Notes under the pieces: model-generated
What the model was told of the DNA's origin: nothing
Databases searched by the model: none
Seen by the model: the letters and a program-made list of their open reading frames with translations, nothing else
In this document: in pieces, positions 53,796-63,899 of the stretch
Layout: every line of letters starts with the position of its first letter
Numbering within the stretch: the first letter of the stretch is position 1
DNA from: Bacillus infantis NRRL B-14911
Lineage (GTDB): Bacteria; Bacillota; Bacilli; Bacillales; Cytobacillaceae
Length of the DNA stretch: 64,000 nucleotides
Reading direction: 5' to 3'
NCBI RefSeq assembly: GCF_000473245.1
Contig: NC_022524.1
Span: forward strand, 2,752,501 to 2,816,500
Translations under genes and position numbers: made by a program

Positions 53796-54809
53796 TTAAA
53801 TATGGATAATGCGGATTTTTTGTCCGGGCTTTATAAATGAAAGAAGCGGCCTGTCTTCTTCTATTATTCTGCCTGCTATATTGACTCTTTCATCTGCCGG
53901 AAGGTCGGACAGTGTTATTTGCACTTCACCTTTGTAACGGCCGTAATGCTCATTATCAACAGTAATCGTTCCTGCATCACGCTTCCCGCAATTTAATGGG
54001 GGCACAGGGTCTGTTGTCCGGGTATTCATGAACCTGACAGCATCCCTCGCCTGATCAGGACGTGTTGCATATATTCCCTCAGGCAGTGTACAATTCTCAG
54101 CCCTCAGCGGCATAACTGAGTCCTCTTCGTAAGCCAGGAGATCCTCCAGCAGCCCTGCCCCAATATCCGGATCGCCGATATAAATATCATCAATTCCCGC
54201 AGCCTTCAACTCCGCATAAGCAGCAAAGGGTTCAGCATGACGGTGCTTTTCAAGCGTCGGCAGGCCTTCATAAAACGGTCCCCGTTTTTCTCCCCGGGAT
54301 GGAATATACGCAGCAAGAGGAATACCCAGGCTTTTAAACAGCTTGTTCTGATCATGAAAAAAAGATTCACCCAGCCCGGTTTCCCGTCTCGGGTAAAAAT
54401 TATGCCATCCGATCAGCCTATCAGGTTTAAGCCCACAACTGAGAAGGTTTTTAAGATCTTCTTCAAAAAGAATGCTGGAGTTGACAGCTATTTTGAATTC
54501 CTTTGCAAGGGAGACTATCAGATGATGATCGAAAAAGTCATCCAGCCTAAGGCCGGCTACCCCAAGATCTTTTAATGCAAAAAGGTCTGACACTCCCAAA
54601 TGGGCTGGTGTTTTCATGGAAACATCCGCATAGACATCAATGCCGCTTTCCTTTGCAGCAGAAAGCAGCCTCTTGGCCGCTGCGGCCAGCTCACCTTTTT
54701 CTTCAGGGATATGAAGCGAGGTGAAGCCCCGCTTCACCCCCTTGCTTCCTGCATCCCTGATCCGCTCTTCAGCAGAAGGATCGTTCAGATAGAAGGAAAT
54801 GCCGATCAA
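53796..54809 (-). CDS. mupG: 6-phospho-N-acetylmuramidase, MupG/DUF871 type
   Basis: 337 residues. N-terminal TIM barrel (1-235: ISFYLNDPSAEERIRDAG, IGWHNFYPRRETGLGESFF) plus a C-terminal cyclophilin-like domain (240-337). DUF871 proteins include MupG, which splits MurNAc-6-phosphate-GlcNAc into the two sugars inside the cell. The TTG start (54809-54807) overlaps the stop codon of the EIIBC gene, so it is translated with it. Fits MurNAc-6P recycling. Confidence 0.88.
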   Translation of the reverse strand: MIGISFYLNDPSAEERIRDAGSKGVKRGFTSLHIPEEKGELAAAAKRLLSAAKESGIDVYADVSMKTPAHLGVSDLFALKDLGVAGLRLDDFFDHHLIVSLAKEFKIAVNSSILFEEDLKNLLSCGLKPDRLIGWHNFYPRRETGLGESFFHDQNKLFKSLGIPLAAYIPSRGEKRGPFYEGLPTLEKHRHAEPFAAYAELKAAGIDDIYIGDPDIGAGLLEDLLAYEEDSVMPLRAENCTLPEGIYATRPDQARDAVRFMNTRTTDPVPPLNCGKRDAGTITVDNEHYGRYKGEVQITLSDLPADERVNIAGRIIEEDRPLLSFIKPGQKIRIIHI

Positions 54810-56167
54810 TCAAACTCACCAGCCATTTCATCTTTAAAGCCGAACAGATACGTGAAGGCAAATCCTGCTGCATAAGCAATTACAAGTCCTACAAGGTACA
54901 GAAGGATTTCGCCTGCGTTAACAATGAAGGCAAGCGGCAGGCCGGATACTCCGATTGCAACAGTGGCAATATCGAAATGCGCCTGGAATGCGCCCCCAAC
55001 ACCTGCGCCAAGGCAGGCCGTAATGAATGGCCTTCCAAGAGGAAGCGTTACACCAAAGATCAGCGGTTCGCCGATACCAAGCATACCGGAAGGCAGAGCA
55101 CCGCCAATTGCCCTTTTGAGGCGCTTCTTCTTGGTTTTGAAATAGATGGCAAATGCTGCACCAACCTGGCCGGCGCCGCCCATCGCAAGGATTGGCAATA
55201 ATGGATCATCGCCGATTGAATTAATCAGTTCCAGGTGGACAGGCGTCAGACCCTGGTGAAGCCCGGTTACTACAAGCGGCAGGAAGGTAGCGCCCAGGAC
55301 GAATCCGGCAACCACGCCGCCAATATCAAGAACAGAAAGCAAACCTTTTGTGATTCCTTCGGAGATAAAGCCGCCAACAGGCATGAATACTACATAAGTG
55401 ACGATCCCTGTAATCAGCAGCGAAACCGTTGGCGTAATGATAATATCCAGTGACTGCGGTACAAATTTTCTGACCCGCTGCTCAACCAGCGCAATAAAGA
55501 TGGCAGCAAGGAGTACTCCTATCAAGCCGCCGCGGCCAGGAACGAGTGCTTCACCAAAAAGCGTAATGCCGGCGACTGAAGGATTGATAATCAATATCCC
55601 TGCAAGTCCGCCCAGTGCAGGTGATCCCCCAAATTCTTTTGCAGCATTAATACCGACCAGGATGCCGAGATATGCGAAAAGCCCCCCGCCAATTACAGTC
55701 AGGATCATGGCAAGCTGTGATTCCCCGTCAAGCCAGCCTGCCTGAATGACAGCTTTCGAAATACCAGTGATCAGACCGGAAGCAACAAGTGCCGGAATGA
55801 GCGGAATAAAGATGCTCGCTATCTTGCGAAGGAACAGTTTGAAAGGAGTTGCGTTTTTCTTATTGATTTCTGACTTTTTGCTTGCTGCCCGATCATTAAG
55901 ATTAAGTTCGCCCGATGCTTCAAGCAGTTTGCCAAACTCTTCTGTAACCTTATTGACCTTGCCTGGCCCCAGAATAATCTGCAGTGTTTCTTCTTCTACA
56001 AGTCCCAGGACGCCATCTATTTTTTTCAGTCCTGCTTTGTCTACCAATGACTCATCAAGCGGCGTTACTCTAAGACGGGTCATGCAATGCGTATAGGATC
56101 CGATATTGGAAGCCCCGCCCAGCTTATCGAGTATTTTCTCTGCAAGAATTGTATTTTCGCCAGCCAT
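54806..56167 (-). CDS. murP: PTS EIIBC for MurNAc or MurNAc-GlcNAc
   Basis: 453 residues from the ATG at 56167 after GGGGGAAATTC. EIIB domain 1-90 with the phosphorylated cysteine in SYTHCMTRLRVTPLDES, then a ten-segment EIIC domain (PVHLELINSIGDDPLLPILA, GIGEPLIFGVTLPLGRPF). Context with murQ and mupG indicates muropeptide sugars. No EIIA is fused or adjacent. A cre box lies just upstream. Confidence 0.9.
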   Translation of the reverse strand: MAGENTILAEKILDKLGGASNIGSYTHCMTRLRVTPLDESLVDKAGLKKIDGVLGLVEEETLQIILGPGKVNKVTEEFGKLLEASGELNLNDRAASKKSEINKKNATPFKLFLRKIASIFIPLIPALVASGLITGISKAVIQAGWLDGESQLAMILTVIGGGLFAYLGILVGINAAKEFGGSPALGGLAGILIINPSVAGITLFGEALVPGRGGLIGVLLAAIFIALVEQRVRKFVPQSLDIIITPTVSLLITGIVTYVVFMPVGGFISEGITKGLLSVLDIGGVVAGFVLGATFLPLVVTGLHQGLTPVHLELINSIGDDPLLPILAMGGAGQVGAAFAIYFKTKKKRLKRAIGGALPSGMLGIGEPLIFGVTLPLGRPFITACLGAGVGGAFQAHFDIATVAIGVSGLPLAFIVNAGEILLYLVGLVIAYAAGFAFTYLFGFKDEMAGEFD

Positions 56168-56217
56168 TTGAATTTCCCCCATTTCTAACATTGATGTCAG
56201 TACAAATTTTCAAACTA

Positions 56218-56232
56218 TTGGAATCGTTTTCA
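56218..56232. promoter_or_regulatory. cre box upstream of murP
   Basis: TTGGAATCGTTTTCA fits the CcpA consensus WTGNAANCGNWNNCW at every position, 51 bp before the murP start. Suggests carbon catabolite control of murP-mupG. Confidence 0.8.
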
Positions 56233-56387
56233 TCCAAGGCATAAAAAATAGCTTAAGAGAATAATAGGATAAAGTATCAGTGCAAGCCTATATTATGAAA
56301 AACCCCTGTCAGCTGTTTTTTGATGACCACCCCCAAAAAAGGATATGCAGAGGGCAGGCCCGCACATGGCGCCTTCCCCTGATAGTT

Positions 56388-57296
56388 TTAGTTGCCTGCT
56401 TTCTCCACTGCCATACGCACATATCCACCGGCTTGATCGAGCAGCTTCTCAGCTTCATCTTTGCTTTTACCTGTTTTGATCATGACGATCGCAGATTTAG
56501 CCTGAAGCCCGCTGTCTTCAAGAGCTTTTCTGGAAATGTTATAATCAGCGCCGGTTATTTTGCTGATGATCCCGATCGCACGCTCCTTGAGCTTATGATT
56601 GCTGACATGAACATCCACCATGAGGTTTTCATAAACCTTGCCGAACAGGATCATGCTGGCAGTTGAAATCATGTTCAAAATCATTTTATGGGCAGTTGCC
56701 GCCTTCAGCCTTGTAGAGCCTGTCAGCGCCTCAGGGCCGACAATCACTTCGATGCTGTGGTCAGCTTCTTTGCTGATGACGGCGCCGGTGTTGCAGGAAA
56801 GTGCTACCGTCCTGGCTCCGATGCTCCTCGCATACTTAAGCGCTCCTGCCACATAAGGGGTGCGCCCGCTCGCTGCAATCCCGATCACAGTATCATCTTG
56901 TGTCAGGCCAATCTCCTTTAAATCGCGTTCGCCCCATTCCGGCTTATCCTCTGCCCCCTCAACAGCCTTGACAAAAGCATCCTTGCCCCCGGCCATGATT
57001 CCCTGGACAGTTTCAGGATCCGTACTGAAAGTAGGCGGGCATTCGACTGCATCCAAAACACCGAGCCTTCCGCTTGTACCAGCCCCGATATAGATGAGCC
57101 TGCCTCCCTTTTTCAGGGATTCGAATACAAACCCGACTGCTACCTCGACATCCGGGAGAACCTGCTCAACCGCTAATGCCACCTTCTTGTCTTCCTCATT
57201 CATCATCGTGATGATCTCCAAAGGCGAAGCTGTATCAATCTTCATCGTCCGCTCATTCCGGGTTTCTGTTGTTAACGAGGTTAAGTTCTCTTTCAT
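56388..57296 (-). CDS. murQ: N-acetylmuramic acid 6-phosphate etherase
   Basis: 302 residues with a SIS domain. The SIS motif is [20 protein letters not shown], and [11 protein letters not shown] and the second motif [16 protein letters not shown] are standard for MurQ. Cleaves the lactyl ether of MurNAc-6P to GlcNAc-6P and lactate. AGGAGGGCC before the ATG at 57296. A 220-bp gap separates it from murP, so the two may be separate units. The repressor MurR is not adjacent. Confidence 0.95.
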   Translation of the reverse strand: MKENLTSLTTETRNERTMKIDTASPLEIITMMNEEDKKVALAVEQVLPDVEVAVGFVFESLKKGGRLIYIGAGTSGRLGVLDAVECPPTFSTDPETVQGIMAGGKDAFVKAVEGAEDKPEWGERDLKEIGLTQDDTVIGIAASGRTPYVAGALKYARSIGARTVALSCNTGAVISKEADHSIEVIVGPEALTGSTRLKAATAHKMILNMISTASMILFGKVYENLMVDVHVSNHKLKERAIGIISKITGADYNISRKALEDSGLQAKSAIVMIKTGKSKDEAEKLLDQAGGYVRMAVEKAGN

Positions 57297-57337
57297 TCCT
57301 ATGGCCCTCCTGTCACTGATGTACTAGTTCTAATTTC

Positions 57338-57366
57338 ATTATAGAGGGTTTGAAATATTAGTTCAA
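57338..57366 (-). promoter_or_regulatory. Sigma-A promoter of murQ
   Basis: On the minus strand TTGAAC (57366-57361) and TATAAT (57343-57338) with a 17-bp spacer. The spacer side contains TTGAA...TTCAA, a possible operator half-pair. Confidence 0.7.
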
Positions 57367-57570
57367 TAACATATTTACTTTTATGAAATATAATTTTAAC
57401 ACCAGTGGAGTTTGAGCTTGTTTTTACTATTATATATATGAGCCTGGTTGGGTTGTATTCTTTTTTTAGATGGACGGAGGGGGCGGGTGAAAAAATGTTT
57501 TAGTTTGGGGCTGGGAAAGGGCATTTAGGTTTTGGGCAGGGGGGTATACTTTGTTATTCTCTCAAACTTT

Positions 57571-58905
57571 GGATACATAACTCCGTCGTTTTGCACTCAG
57601 TTATGTATCCCGCACTCTTCCTCGGATACATGACTGCTCCTTTTTCATCTCACTCATGTATCCCGCACTCCCCCCGGGATACATGACTGCTCCTTTTTCG
57701 ACCCAATCATGTATCCCGCACTCCCCCTGGGATACATGACTGCTCCTTTTTCGACCCACTCATATATCCCGCACTCCTCCCGGGATACATGACTGCTCCT
57801 TTTTCGACCCACTCATGTATCACGCACTCTTCCTCGGATACATGACTGCTCCTTTTTCATCTCACTCATGCATCCCGCACTCCTCCCGGGATACATGACT
57901 GCTCCTTCTTCGACCCACTCATGTATCACGCACTCTTCACGGGATACATGACTGCTCCTTTTTCGACCCAATCATGTATCCCGCACTCCCCCCGGGATAC
58001 ATGACTGCTCCTTTTTCATCCCACTCATGTATCCCGCACTCCCCCCGGGATACATGACTGCTCCTTTTCCATCCCACTCATGCATCCCGCACTCCTCACG
58101 GGATACATGACTGCTCCTTTTTCGACCCACTCATGTATCACGCACTCCTCCTCGGATACATGACTGCTCCTTTTTCATCTCACTCATGTATCCCGCACTC
58201 CCCCCGGGAAACATGACTGCTCCTTTTTCATCTCACTCATGTATCCCGCACTCCCCCCGGGATACATGACTGCTCCTTTTTCGACCCACTCATGTATCCC
58301 GCACTCCTCACGGGATACATGACTGCTCCTTTTTCATCTCACTCATGTATTCCGCACTCCTCACGGGATACATGACTGCTCCTTTTTCATCCCACTCATG
58401 TATCCCGCACTCCCCCCGGGATACATGACTGCTCCTTTTTCGACCCACTCATGTATCCCGCACTCCCCCCGGGATACATGACTGCTCCTTTTTTGATCCA
58501 ATCATGTATCCTGCACTCCTCACGGGATACATGACTGCTCCTTTTTCATCTCACTCATGTATTCCGCACTCCTCCCGGGATACATGACTGCTCCTTTTTC
58601 GACCCACTCATGTATCCCGCACTCCTCACGGGATACATGACTGCTCCTTTTCGACACACTCATGTATCACGCACTCCTCCCGGGATACATGACTGCTCCT
58701 TTTTTGATCCAATCATGCATCCCGCACTCCCCCCGGGATACATGATGCTCCTTTTTCGACCCACTCATGCATCCCGCACTCCTCCCGGGATACATGACTG
58801 CTCCTTTTCCATCCCACTCATGCATCCCGCACTCCCCCCGGAATACAAGACTGCTCCTTTTCCATCCCACTCATGTATCCCGCACTCCCCTTCAGATACA
58901 AATCA
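57571..58905. repeat. Tandem array 3, 53-bp unit, about 25 copies
   Basis: GGATACATGACTGCTCC recurs every 53 bp from 57571 to about 58841, with one copy two bases shorter near 58740. Each unit has complementary arms GGATACATGA and TCATGTATCC separated by 20 bases, then CGCACTCCCCCC or a variant. The first unit has GGATACATAA paired with TTATGTATCC, a compensating change that supports pairing. No gene lies in 57367-58927 otherwise, and 53 is not a multiple of three. Confidence 0.92.
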
Positions 58906-58927
58906 GGCCAAATTCCAGCCTGATCTG

Positions 58928-59881
58928 CTAGACTTTCAAAGGGGTTGGCTGCCCGCCGGGACTCTGAGTATTGCCGCGATTCGTATATCTCGCATACTTC
59001 CCTCTCCCTTTGAAATCATAATGTTTCTTGAGCACCCGCTGAATCGTTCTTTTATCCTTAATAATCCTGCACCAATCAATAAGCAAAGGAGTGGTGATCG
59101 TCCTCCGAGGAAAAAGCATCGTAATTTCCTCCACAGCCCCTACCACTGCATCTTCAAGAGTTTCCCTTCCCCCGCAAAGTTCACAGACCACTAAGGAATG
59201 TTTAACAGTATGATAAAACTCCTTGCATTGCGGGCAAACCAAACCTTTTTCTAATTGTTCATAGGGGTAATAATAGTTTCTCGGAAAAGGGTCTTCCTTC
59301 ATATGAAGGGATACAAGCTTCTTGGCTAAATTAGAGTGTGAATGTTTTATAGGGGAGGTTTGATTCAGCATTTTTTCCCGAAAACGCGGCATTTGGCCGG
59401 GCAGGATGATGGGGAGATTTCTGGGGGCTTGAAAGAGGCAGAATTCCGGATTAACAAAAATTAAATTTGCTTCAATTCTTATGTCAAAAGCATGTTCCTT
59501 CAAAAGCTGCCTCATAAGATTTTCTGTGCGCTTCAGCTGAAGAATCGGATTCTTGATTTCATTGCCGGAAAAAGTGTACCAGGCATCGCCTTGAATATAG
59601 TAGTCACCCTGGTAGTTTTTAATTTCAAACAGGTAAAGCGTTGTTCCGGAGAAAATTAAAGAGTCGACTTGAAAAATTGTTCCTTGATGGTTCAGCAAGA
59701 GATCATTTAAAATATGCCACTCCTCATCAATGGTATTAACCCACCGGTCAAACTCCTCTTCCCCCTTCCAGCCCTTCAGCAGTATATCGAGCTGCTTTGC
59801 GTCCGGGACATCAAGTTGAACCCGGGCACCAAGGGACTTCAAAATCTTCAATTTAGTTGACTCCACACGCTCTTTTCTCAA
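58928..59881 (-). CDS. NERD (nuclease-related) domain protein with zinc ribbon
   Basis: 317 residues from a TTG at 59881; the frame continues upstream through the ribosome site GGAGGAGGAG, which argues against an earlier start. NERD domain at about 40-150 (QVDSLIFSGTTLYLFEIKNY is the catalytic-type D-ExK segment). A zinc ribbon follows at about 225-250 (CPQCKEFYH, CELCGG). DNA processing is presumed, unproven. It ends 20 bases from tandem array 3. Confidence 0.85.
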   Translation of the reverse strand: MRKERVESTKLKILKSLGARVQLDVPDAKQLDILLKGWKGEEEFDRWVNTIDEEWHILNDLLLNHQGTIFQVDSLIFSGTTLYLFEIKNYQGDYYIQGDAWYTFSGNEIKNPILQLKRTENLMRQLLKEHAFDIRIEANLIFVNPEFCLFQAPRNLPIILPGQMPRFREKMLNQTSPIKHSHSNLAKKLVSLHMKEDPFPRNYYYPYEQLEKGLVCPQCKEFYHTVKHSLVVCELCGGRETLEDAVVGAVEEITMLFPRRTITTPLLIDWCRIIKDKRTIQRVLKKHYDFKGRGKYARYTNRGNTQSPGGQPTPLKV

Positions 59882-59957
59882 ACATCTCCTCCTCCTTTCC
59901 ATTCCATTTTATTACAGCACCATTTCAAAAAAAAGCCATAAAAAACACACCTGGCCG

Positions 59958-60713
59958 CTACTGCGGAAAGAGCAGCAGCAGCCCGGCAGCAGCTGGCGTC
60001 AATATCATTGATGCCTTCAGTACGTTTTTTGGGGCATAGCCTGTGAATTTTGCACCGATATAAGCGCCTGTCATGGTGCCGAGAAGCACTTGCAGAAGCA
60101 ACAGGTAGTCGAGATAGCCTTCAGACTGATACCCGAGTCCTCCTCCTGCCGCAATAGGCAGTATAACAAGCATCGTTGTACCTATCGACTGCCTGATTGT
60201 AAGGCCGAGCATGATCAGCAGGCCAAGCTGGATGAAGGGTGTTGAACCGATCCCGAAGGTCCCCGATAATACGCCGGTTATAAGCCCCAGGATGACCGCT
60301 TTTACAGCCAGCTGAACAGACAGCTTGTCCCTTCCTGCTTCGTGGTCAGTGAGATTCTTGGTTATGTACAATCTGACCATGAGCAATATGGAGGACAGGA
60401 ACAGCATGCCTGCCGTCAGCCAATGGAGTGATTCCACAGGTATTCCTGCAGCGAGCTGTGAGCCCCCGTATGCACCAAAAGCACCGGCGATCCCTGTCAC
60501 AAGCCCTGCTTTGACCGCCATATTCCCTTCTCTGTAATGGCTGTAGGCTCCTGACAAACTTGTGAAAATCATTGCCGTTAGTGATGTTCCTAAAGCTATA
60601 TGGATCGGCACATCAAACACCAGCGTCAGGATAGCGATGATAAAGCCGGCCCCGCCGGCCCCGATAAATCCCAGCAGCATGCCCATCAGCAGCATCGTTA
60701 AAGTTATGGCCAT
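59958..60713 (-). CDS. TauE/SafE family sulfite exporter-like permease
   Basis: 251 residues from the ATG at 60713, with GGAAG upstream. About eight membrane segments arranged as two halves, with GFIGAGGAGFIIAIL near the start and GVLSGTFGIGSTPFIQLGLL in the second half; these are the family signatures. Transports sulfite, sulfoacetate or related anions. Monocistronic by appearance. Confidence 0.88.
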   Translation of the reverse strand: MAITLTMLLMGMLLGFIGAGGAGFIIAILTLVFDVPIHIALGTSLTAMIFTSLSGAYSHYREGNMAVKAGLVTGIAGAFGAYGGSQLAAGIPVESLHWLTAGMLFLSSILLMVRLYITKNLTDHEAGRDKLSVQLAVKAVILGLITGVLSGTFGIGSTPFIQLGLLIMLGLTIRQSIGTTMLVILPIAAGGGLGYQSEGYLDYLLLLQVLLGTMTGAYIGAKFTGYAPKNVLKASMILTPAAAGLLLLFPQ

Positions 60714-60774
60714 AATACTCTTCCTTCCTTTTTCCATCCTTTATTATACATATATCTCTTTGAAAAAATAAGAA

Positions 60775-60808
60775 AAGAAGGCCCCGGCCAGGAGCCTCCT
60801 TCTAATCT
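60775..60808 (-). terminator. Terminator of the opp-DUF3899 operon
   Basis: GAAGG...CCTTC stem with inner GGCTCC/GGGGCC, then on the minus strand TTTTCTT. Confidence 0.65.
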
Positions 60809-60812
60809 TTTC

Positions 60813-61181
60813 CTAATAAAAGAACAATCCCACAAGCGATACGGCCATCGAACTCAATCCAGCAACCAAAAAGGCATAAAGCAGTACTGTTGAAGCGCCA
60901 GCCTTAAATTCCTGCCATTTATAGTCACTGCTTACCATGCTGTCAGTTCGTTCCATGGCGTTGGAACGGGGAAATAGGCTTGTCCCGATTGCGCGGAATC
61001 CGCTGAAGAACAGTGATAGAAATCCAGTTTTAAAGATGATGATGATGACGGCTGCAGAAAGCCCCGCTATACCTGCGATGAATGATAGATTGATCCAGTC
61101 AAGCAGGGGCAGGATTCCCGTCACCCGAATACTGATCCAAATGCAGGCTATCAGCAGAAAACCTGTTATCTTCCATTTCAT
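60813..61181 (-). CDS. DUF3899 membrane protein
   Basis: 122 residues from the ATG at 61181 with GGGGGACATC upstream. Three membrane segments: 4-24, 28-52 and about 95-120. The stretch NAMERTDSMVSSDYKWQEFK between the last two is soluble. Family of unknown function often found beside oligopeptide-binding proteins, as here. Last gene of the opp operon. Confidence 0.78.
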   Translation of the reverse strand: MKWKITGFLLIACIWISIRVTGILPLLDWINLSFIAGIAGLSAAVIIIIFKTGFLSLFFSGFRAIGTSLFPRSNAMERTDSMVSSDYKWQEFKAGASTVLLYAFLVAGLSSMAVSLVGLFFY

Positions 61182-61255
61182 AAGATGTCCCCCAGACTGT
61201 TTTTCTATCATTATAGCAGGAACTTGCAGAAGCTGGCAGCTTTCGCCTTCCCTCT

Positions 61256-62875
61256 TTATTCTGAAACTTTCTTTGTCCACTTGAGAGCCGGATAACGGTT
61301 GAAGGGATATACGACTCCTTCAAATTTAGGTGATGTCAGGTACGTATTTGTGTAATGATATACCGGCATGAATGGCATTTCTTCCATCAGGATTTTTTCA
61401 GCATCATGCAGTAGCTGATAGCGCTTGGCTTCATCCTGCTCCACTTTTGCCTGGGCAATCAGTGAATCGTATTCTTCGTTGACCCATTGTGTACGGTTGT
61501 TAGGGCTGTCTCCCAGGTAATAGTCGAGGATGACAACAGGATCAAGAAGGACACCGATCCAGCCCATGCGGGCCATTTGGAAATTATGCTGCTTTGTTGT
61601 ATCAAGGTATGTCTTCCATTCCTGGTTGGCCAGCTTGATGTTAACGCCGAGATTCTTTTTGACCATTTCCTGAACAGCTTCACCGATTTTCTTATGGTTT
61701 TCGGCTGTGTTGTAAAGAAGAGTTACTTCAGGAAGGGTTGTCCAGCCTTCTTCTTTCATTCCTTCTTCAAGAAGCTTTTTCGCTTCATCTGCATTTTCGT
61801 CGAAATATTCTCCGCCGGCTTCACGGAAATCTCCGTCAGGTGTTTCAACACCAGGCGGCACGAAAGCAAAGGCTGGAGTCTCGCCTGCTTTTGTGATATT
61901 CTCCGAGATAGCTTCACGGTTTATGGCCATGGCAAACGCACGGCGGACTTTAGCATTGGTGAATGGCTCTTTTTCTACATTGAACATATACATATATGTT
62001 CCGAAATAAGGGACTTCCTGATATTCCTCGTTTTCTTTTTCCTGGGCAAGTGCATCTGTCGGAAGTGTCTGGATCAGATCAAGTTCACCAGTTTTATACA
62101 TCTGATAGTATGTGGTTGCATCATTGACCATTTTCCAGGTAACCTTCTCAAGACTTACCGTCTTGTTATCCCAATAGTTCTCGTTCTTTTCTGCGACGGC
62201 TTCGCTGTCATGCTTCCATGAAGTAAATTTGAACGGTCCGTTGCTCACATATCCTTCAGCATCGGCAGCCCAATTTTTGTTTCCTTCAGCAAGCTCTTGC
62301 TTAACCGGATAGAAAGTCCACATTGTCAGGAGCTCATCGAAATATCCCAGCGGCGCATTCAGCTCTACGATAAGTGTTTTGTCATCCTTAGCTGTGACGC
62401 CGACTTCTTCTGCGCTTCCATTTCCTTTGTTATAGTCCTCTGCACCTTTAAGATAATAAAGATAAAATGCAAAGGAACTGCCTGTGTCAGGATTCAGAAC
62501 GCGTTTCCATGCGTATTCGAAATCACCGGCTGTGACTGGTGTCCCGTCTGACCATTTCGCATCATCACGCAGGGTGAAAGTGTATGTTTTTCCATCATCA
62601 GATACTTGGGCGTCCTTCGCTGTGCCAAGTACCGGCTTGCCATCCTTGTCCTTTGTATAAAGGCCTTCAAAAATATGATCCAGAATCCAGCCTGATGTTG
62701 TATCTGTTGCAAGAGCCGGATCCAAATCTGGCGGCTCGCTCATTGCATTCAGCACAATCTCCTGTTTAACATCTTCCCCGCTTCCGCTGCCGGAAGCTCC
62801 TTCACCGCCGCTGCAGCCCGCTAAAGCTGAAGAGACAAAAAGGGCTGCGGCAATGCCTGATAGCCATTTCTTCAT
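61256..62875 (-). CDS. oppA: Oligopeptide-binding lipoprotein OppA
   Basis: 539 residues from the ATG at 62875, after GAGGGGAAT. Lipoprotein signal with lipobox LAGC (Cys26), then the SBP_bac_5 fold (NAMSEPPDLDPALATDTTSG, LRDDAKWSDGTPVTAGDFEYAWKRVLNP). Captures peptides for the Opp ABC transporter at the outer face of the membrane. Downstream of oppF by 66 bp. Confidence 0.92.
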   Translation of the reverse strand: MKKWLSGIAAALFVSSALAGCSGGEGASGSGSGEDVKQEIVLNAMSEPPDLDPALATDTTSGWILDHIFEGLYTKDKDGKPVLGTAKDAQVSDDGKTYTFTLRDDAKWSDGTPVTAGDFEYAWKRVLNPDTGSSFAFYLYYLKGAEDYNKGNGSAEEVGVTAKDDKTLIVELNAPLGYFDELLTMWTFYPVKQELAEGNKNWAADAEGYVSNGPFKFTSWKHDSEAVAEKNENYWDNKTVSLEKVTWKMVNDATTYYQMYKTGELDLIQTLPTDALAQEKENEEYQEVPYFGTYMYMFNVEKEPFTNAKVRRAFAMAINREAISENITKAGETPAFAFVPPGVETPDGDFREAGGEYFDENADEAKKLLEEGMKEEGWTTLPEVTLLYNTAENHKKIGEAVQEMVKKNLGVNIKLANQEWKTYLDTTKQHNFQMARMGWIGVLLDPVVILDYYLGDSPNNRTQWVNEEYDSLIAQAKVEQDEAKRYQLLHDAEKILMEEMPFMPVYHYTNTYLTSPKFEGVVYPFNRYPALKWTKKVSE

Positions 62876-62940
62876 ATTCCATTCCCCTCTCATCTAATTT
62901 ATTTATCTTATCCTCTCTCAATCCTGCAAAGAGGTGAAGA

Positions 62941-63897
62941 TCAAATGTTGTACAAGTGGCAGGCTGTCCAGTGGCCAGGCTTTACTTCCTTCCATTCCGG
63001 CACTTTCTGGGCACAGATGTCCATTGCGTGCGGACAGCGCGTCCGGAAACGGCAGCCGCTCGGCGGATTAACCGGACTTGGAGGATCACCCTGAAGTGTG
63101 ATGCGCTCCCTCTTTGCAGCGGCAGGGTTTGCCACCGGGATTGCCGAAAGAAGAGCCTGTGTGTATGGATGGAGCGGTTCGGCAAAAAGCTCGCGGCTCT
63201 CGGCCAGCTCCATCATCTTCCCAAGATACATGACACCGATCCGGTCGCTGATATGCTTGACCATCCCCAGGTCATGGGCGATGAATAAATATGTCAGCCC
63301 CTGCTCCTTTTTCAGGTCCTCCAGAAGATTGATAACCTGTGCCTGGATACTGACATCAAGCGCCGAGATCGGCTCATCGGCAACAATGAATTTCGGGTCG
63401 ACAGCAAGCGCCCTGGCAATGCCGATGCGCTGGCGCTGCCCGCCGCTGAACTCATGGGGATAACGTTTGGCATGTTCCGGGCGCAGGCCTACCCTTTCAA
63501 GAAGGTCATAAATCCTTTCCTGGCGCTCTTTTCCCTTGGCCAGTTTGTGGGCATCCATGCCTTCGGCGATAATATCGCCGACTCTCATACGCGGATTAAG
63601 GGAAGCATGGGGATCCTGGAAAATGATCTGCATTTCCCTGTTGACCGCCTGCATCGCCTTTTTATCAAGCGACTCTACGTCCCTGCCGTTATAAATGATT
63701 TTCCCCTCTGTTGGCTTCTGAAGTCCGACGATGGTTTTGCCGAGCGTTGATTTTCCGCTTCCGCTTTCACCGACAAGGCCGAAGGTTTCGCCTTTTTTTA
63801 TGGAAATCGTAATATCATCGACTGACTTTACCGTCTGGTCTTTTTTAATTTTGAAATATTTTTTCATAGCTTCTATTTCTAAAAGTGTTTCAGCCAT
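62941..63897 (-). CDS. oppF: Oligopeptide ABC transporter ATPase OppF
   Basis: 318 residues from the ATG at 63897, eight bases after GGGAGGG; an ATG at 63903 is too close to it. Walker A GLVGESGSGKSTLGKT, signature EFSGGQRQRIGIARAL, Walker B KFIVADEPISALDVSI, and the C-terminal oligopeptide motif with CRFRTRCPHAMDICAQ. Energises peptide import with OppD. Overlaps the end of oppD. Confidence 0.94.
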   Translation of the reverse strand: MAETLLEIEAMKKYFKIKKDQTVKSVDDITISIKKGETFGLVGESGSGKSTLGKTIVGLQKPTEGKIIYNGRDVESLDKKAMQAVNREMQIIFQDPHASLNPRMRVGDIIAEGMDAHKLAKGKERQERIYDLLERVGLRPEHAKRYPHEFSGGQRQRIGIARALAVDPKFIVADEPISALDVSIQAQVINLLEDLKKEQGLTYLFIAHDLGMVKHISDRIGVMYLGKMMELAESRELFAEPLHPYTQALLSAIPVANPAAAKRERITLQGDPPSPVNPPSGCRFRTRCPHAMDICAQKVPEWKEVKPGHWTACHLYNI

Positions 63898-63899
63898 TT

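Noticed and set aside
57571-58905. CRISPR array
   Set aside because: Units are contiguous, with no unique spacers and no cas genes nearby.
58610-59194. Open frame of 194 codons through array 3
   Set aside because: Its repeats come from a 53-bp DNA unit read in shifting frames, it has no ribosome site, and it runs over the antisense of the NERD gene.
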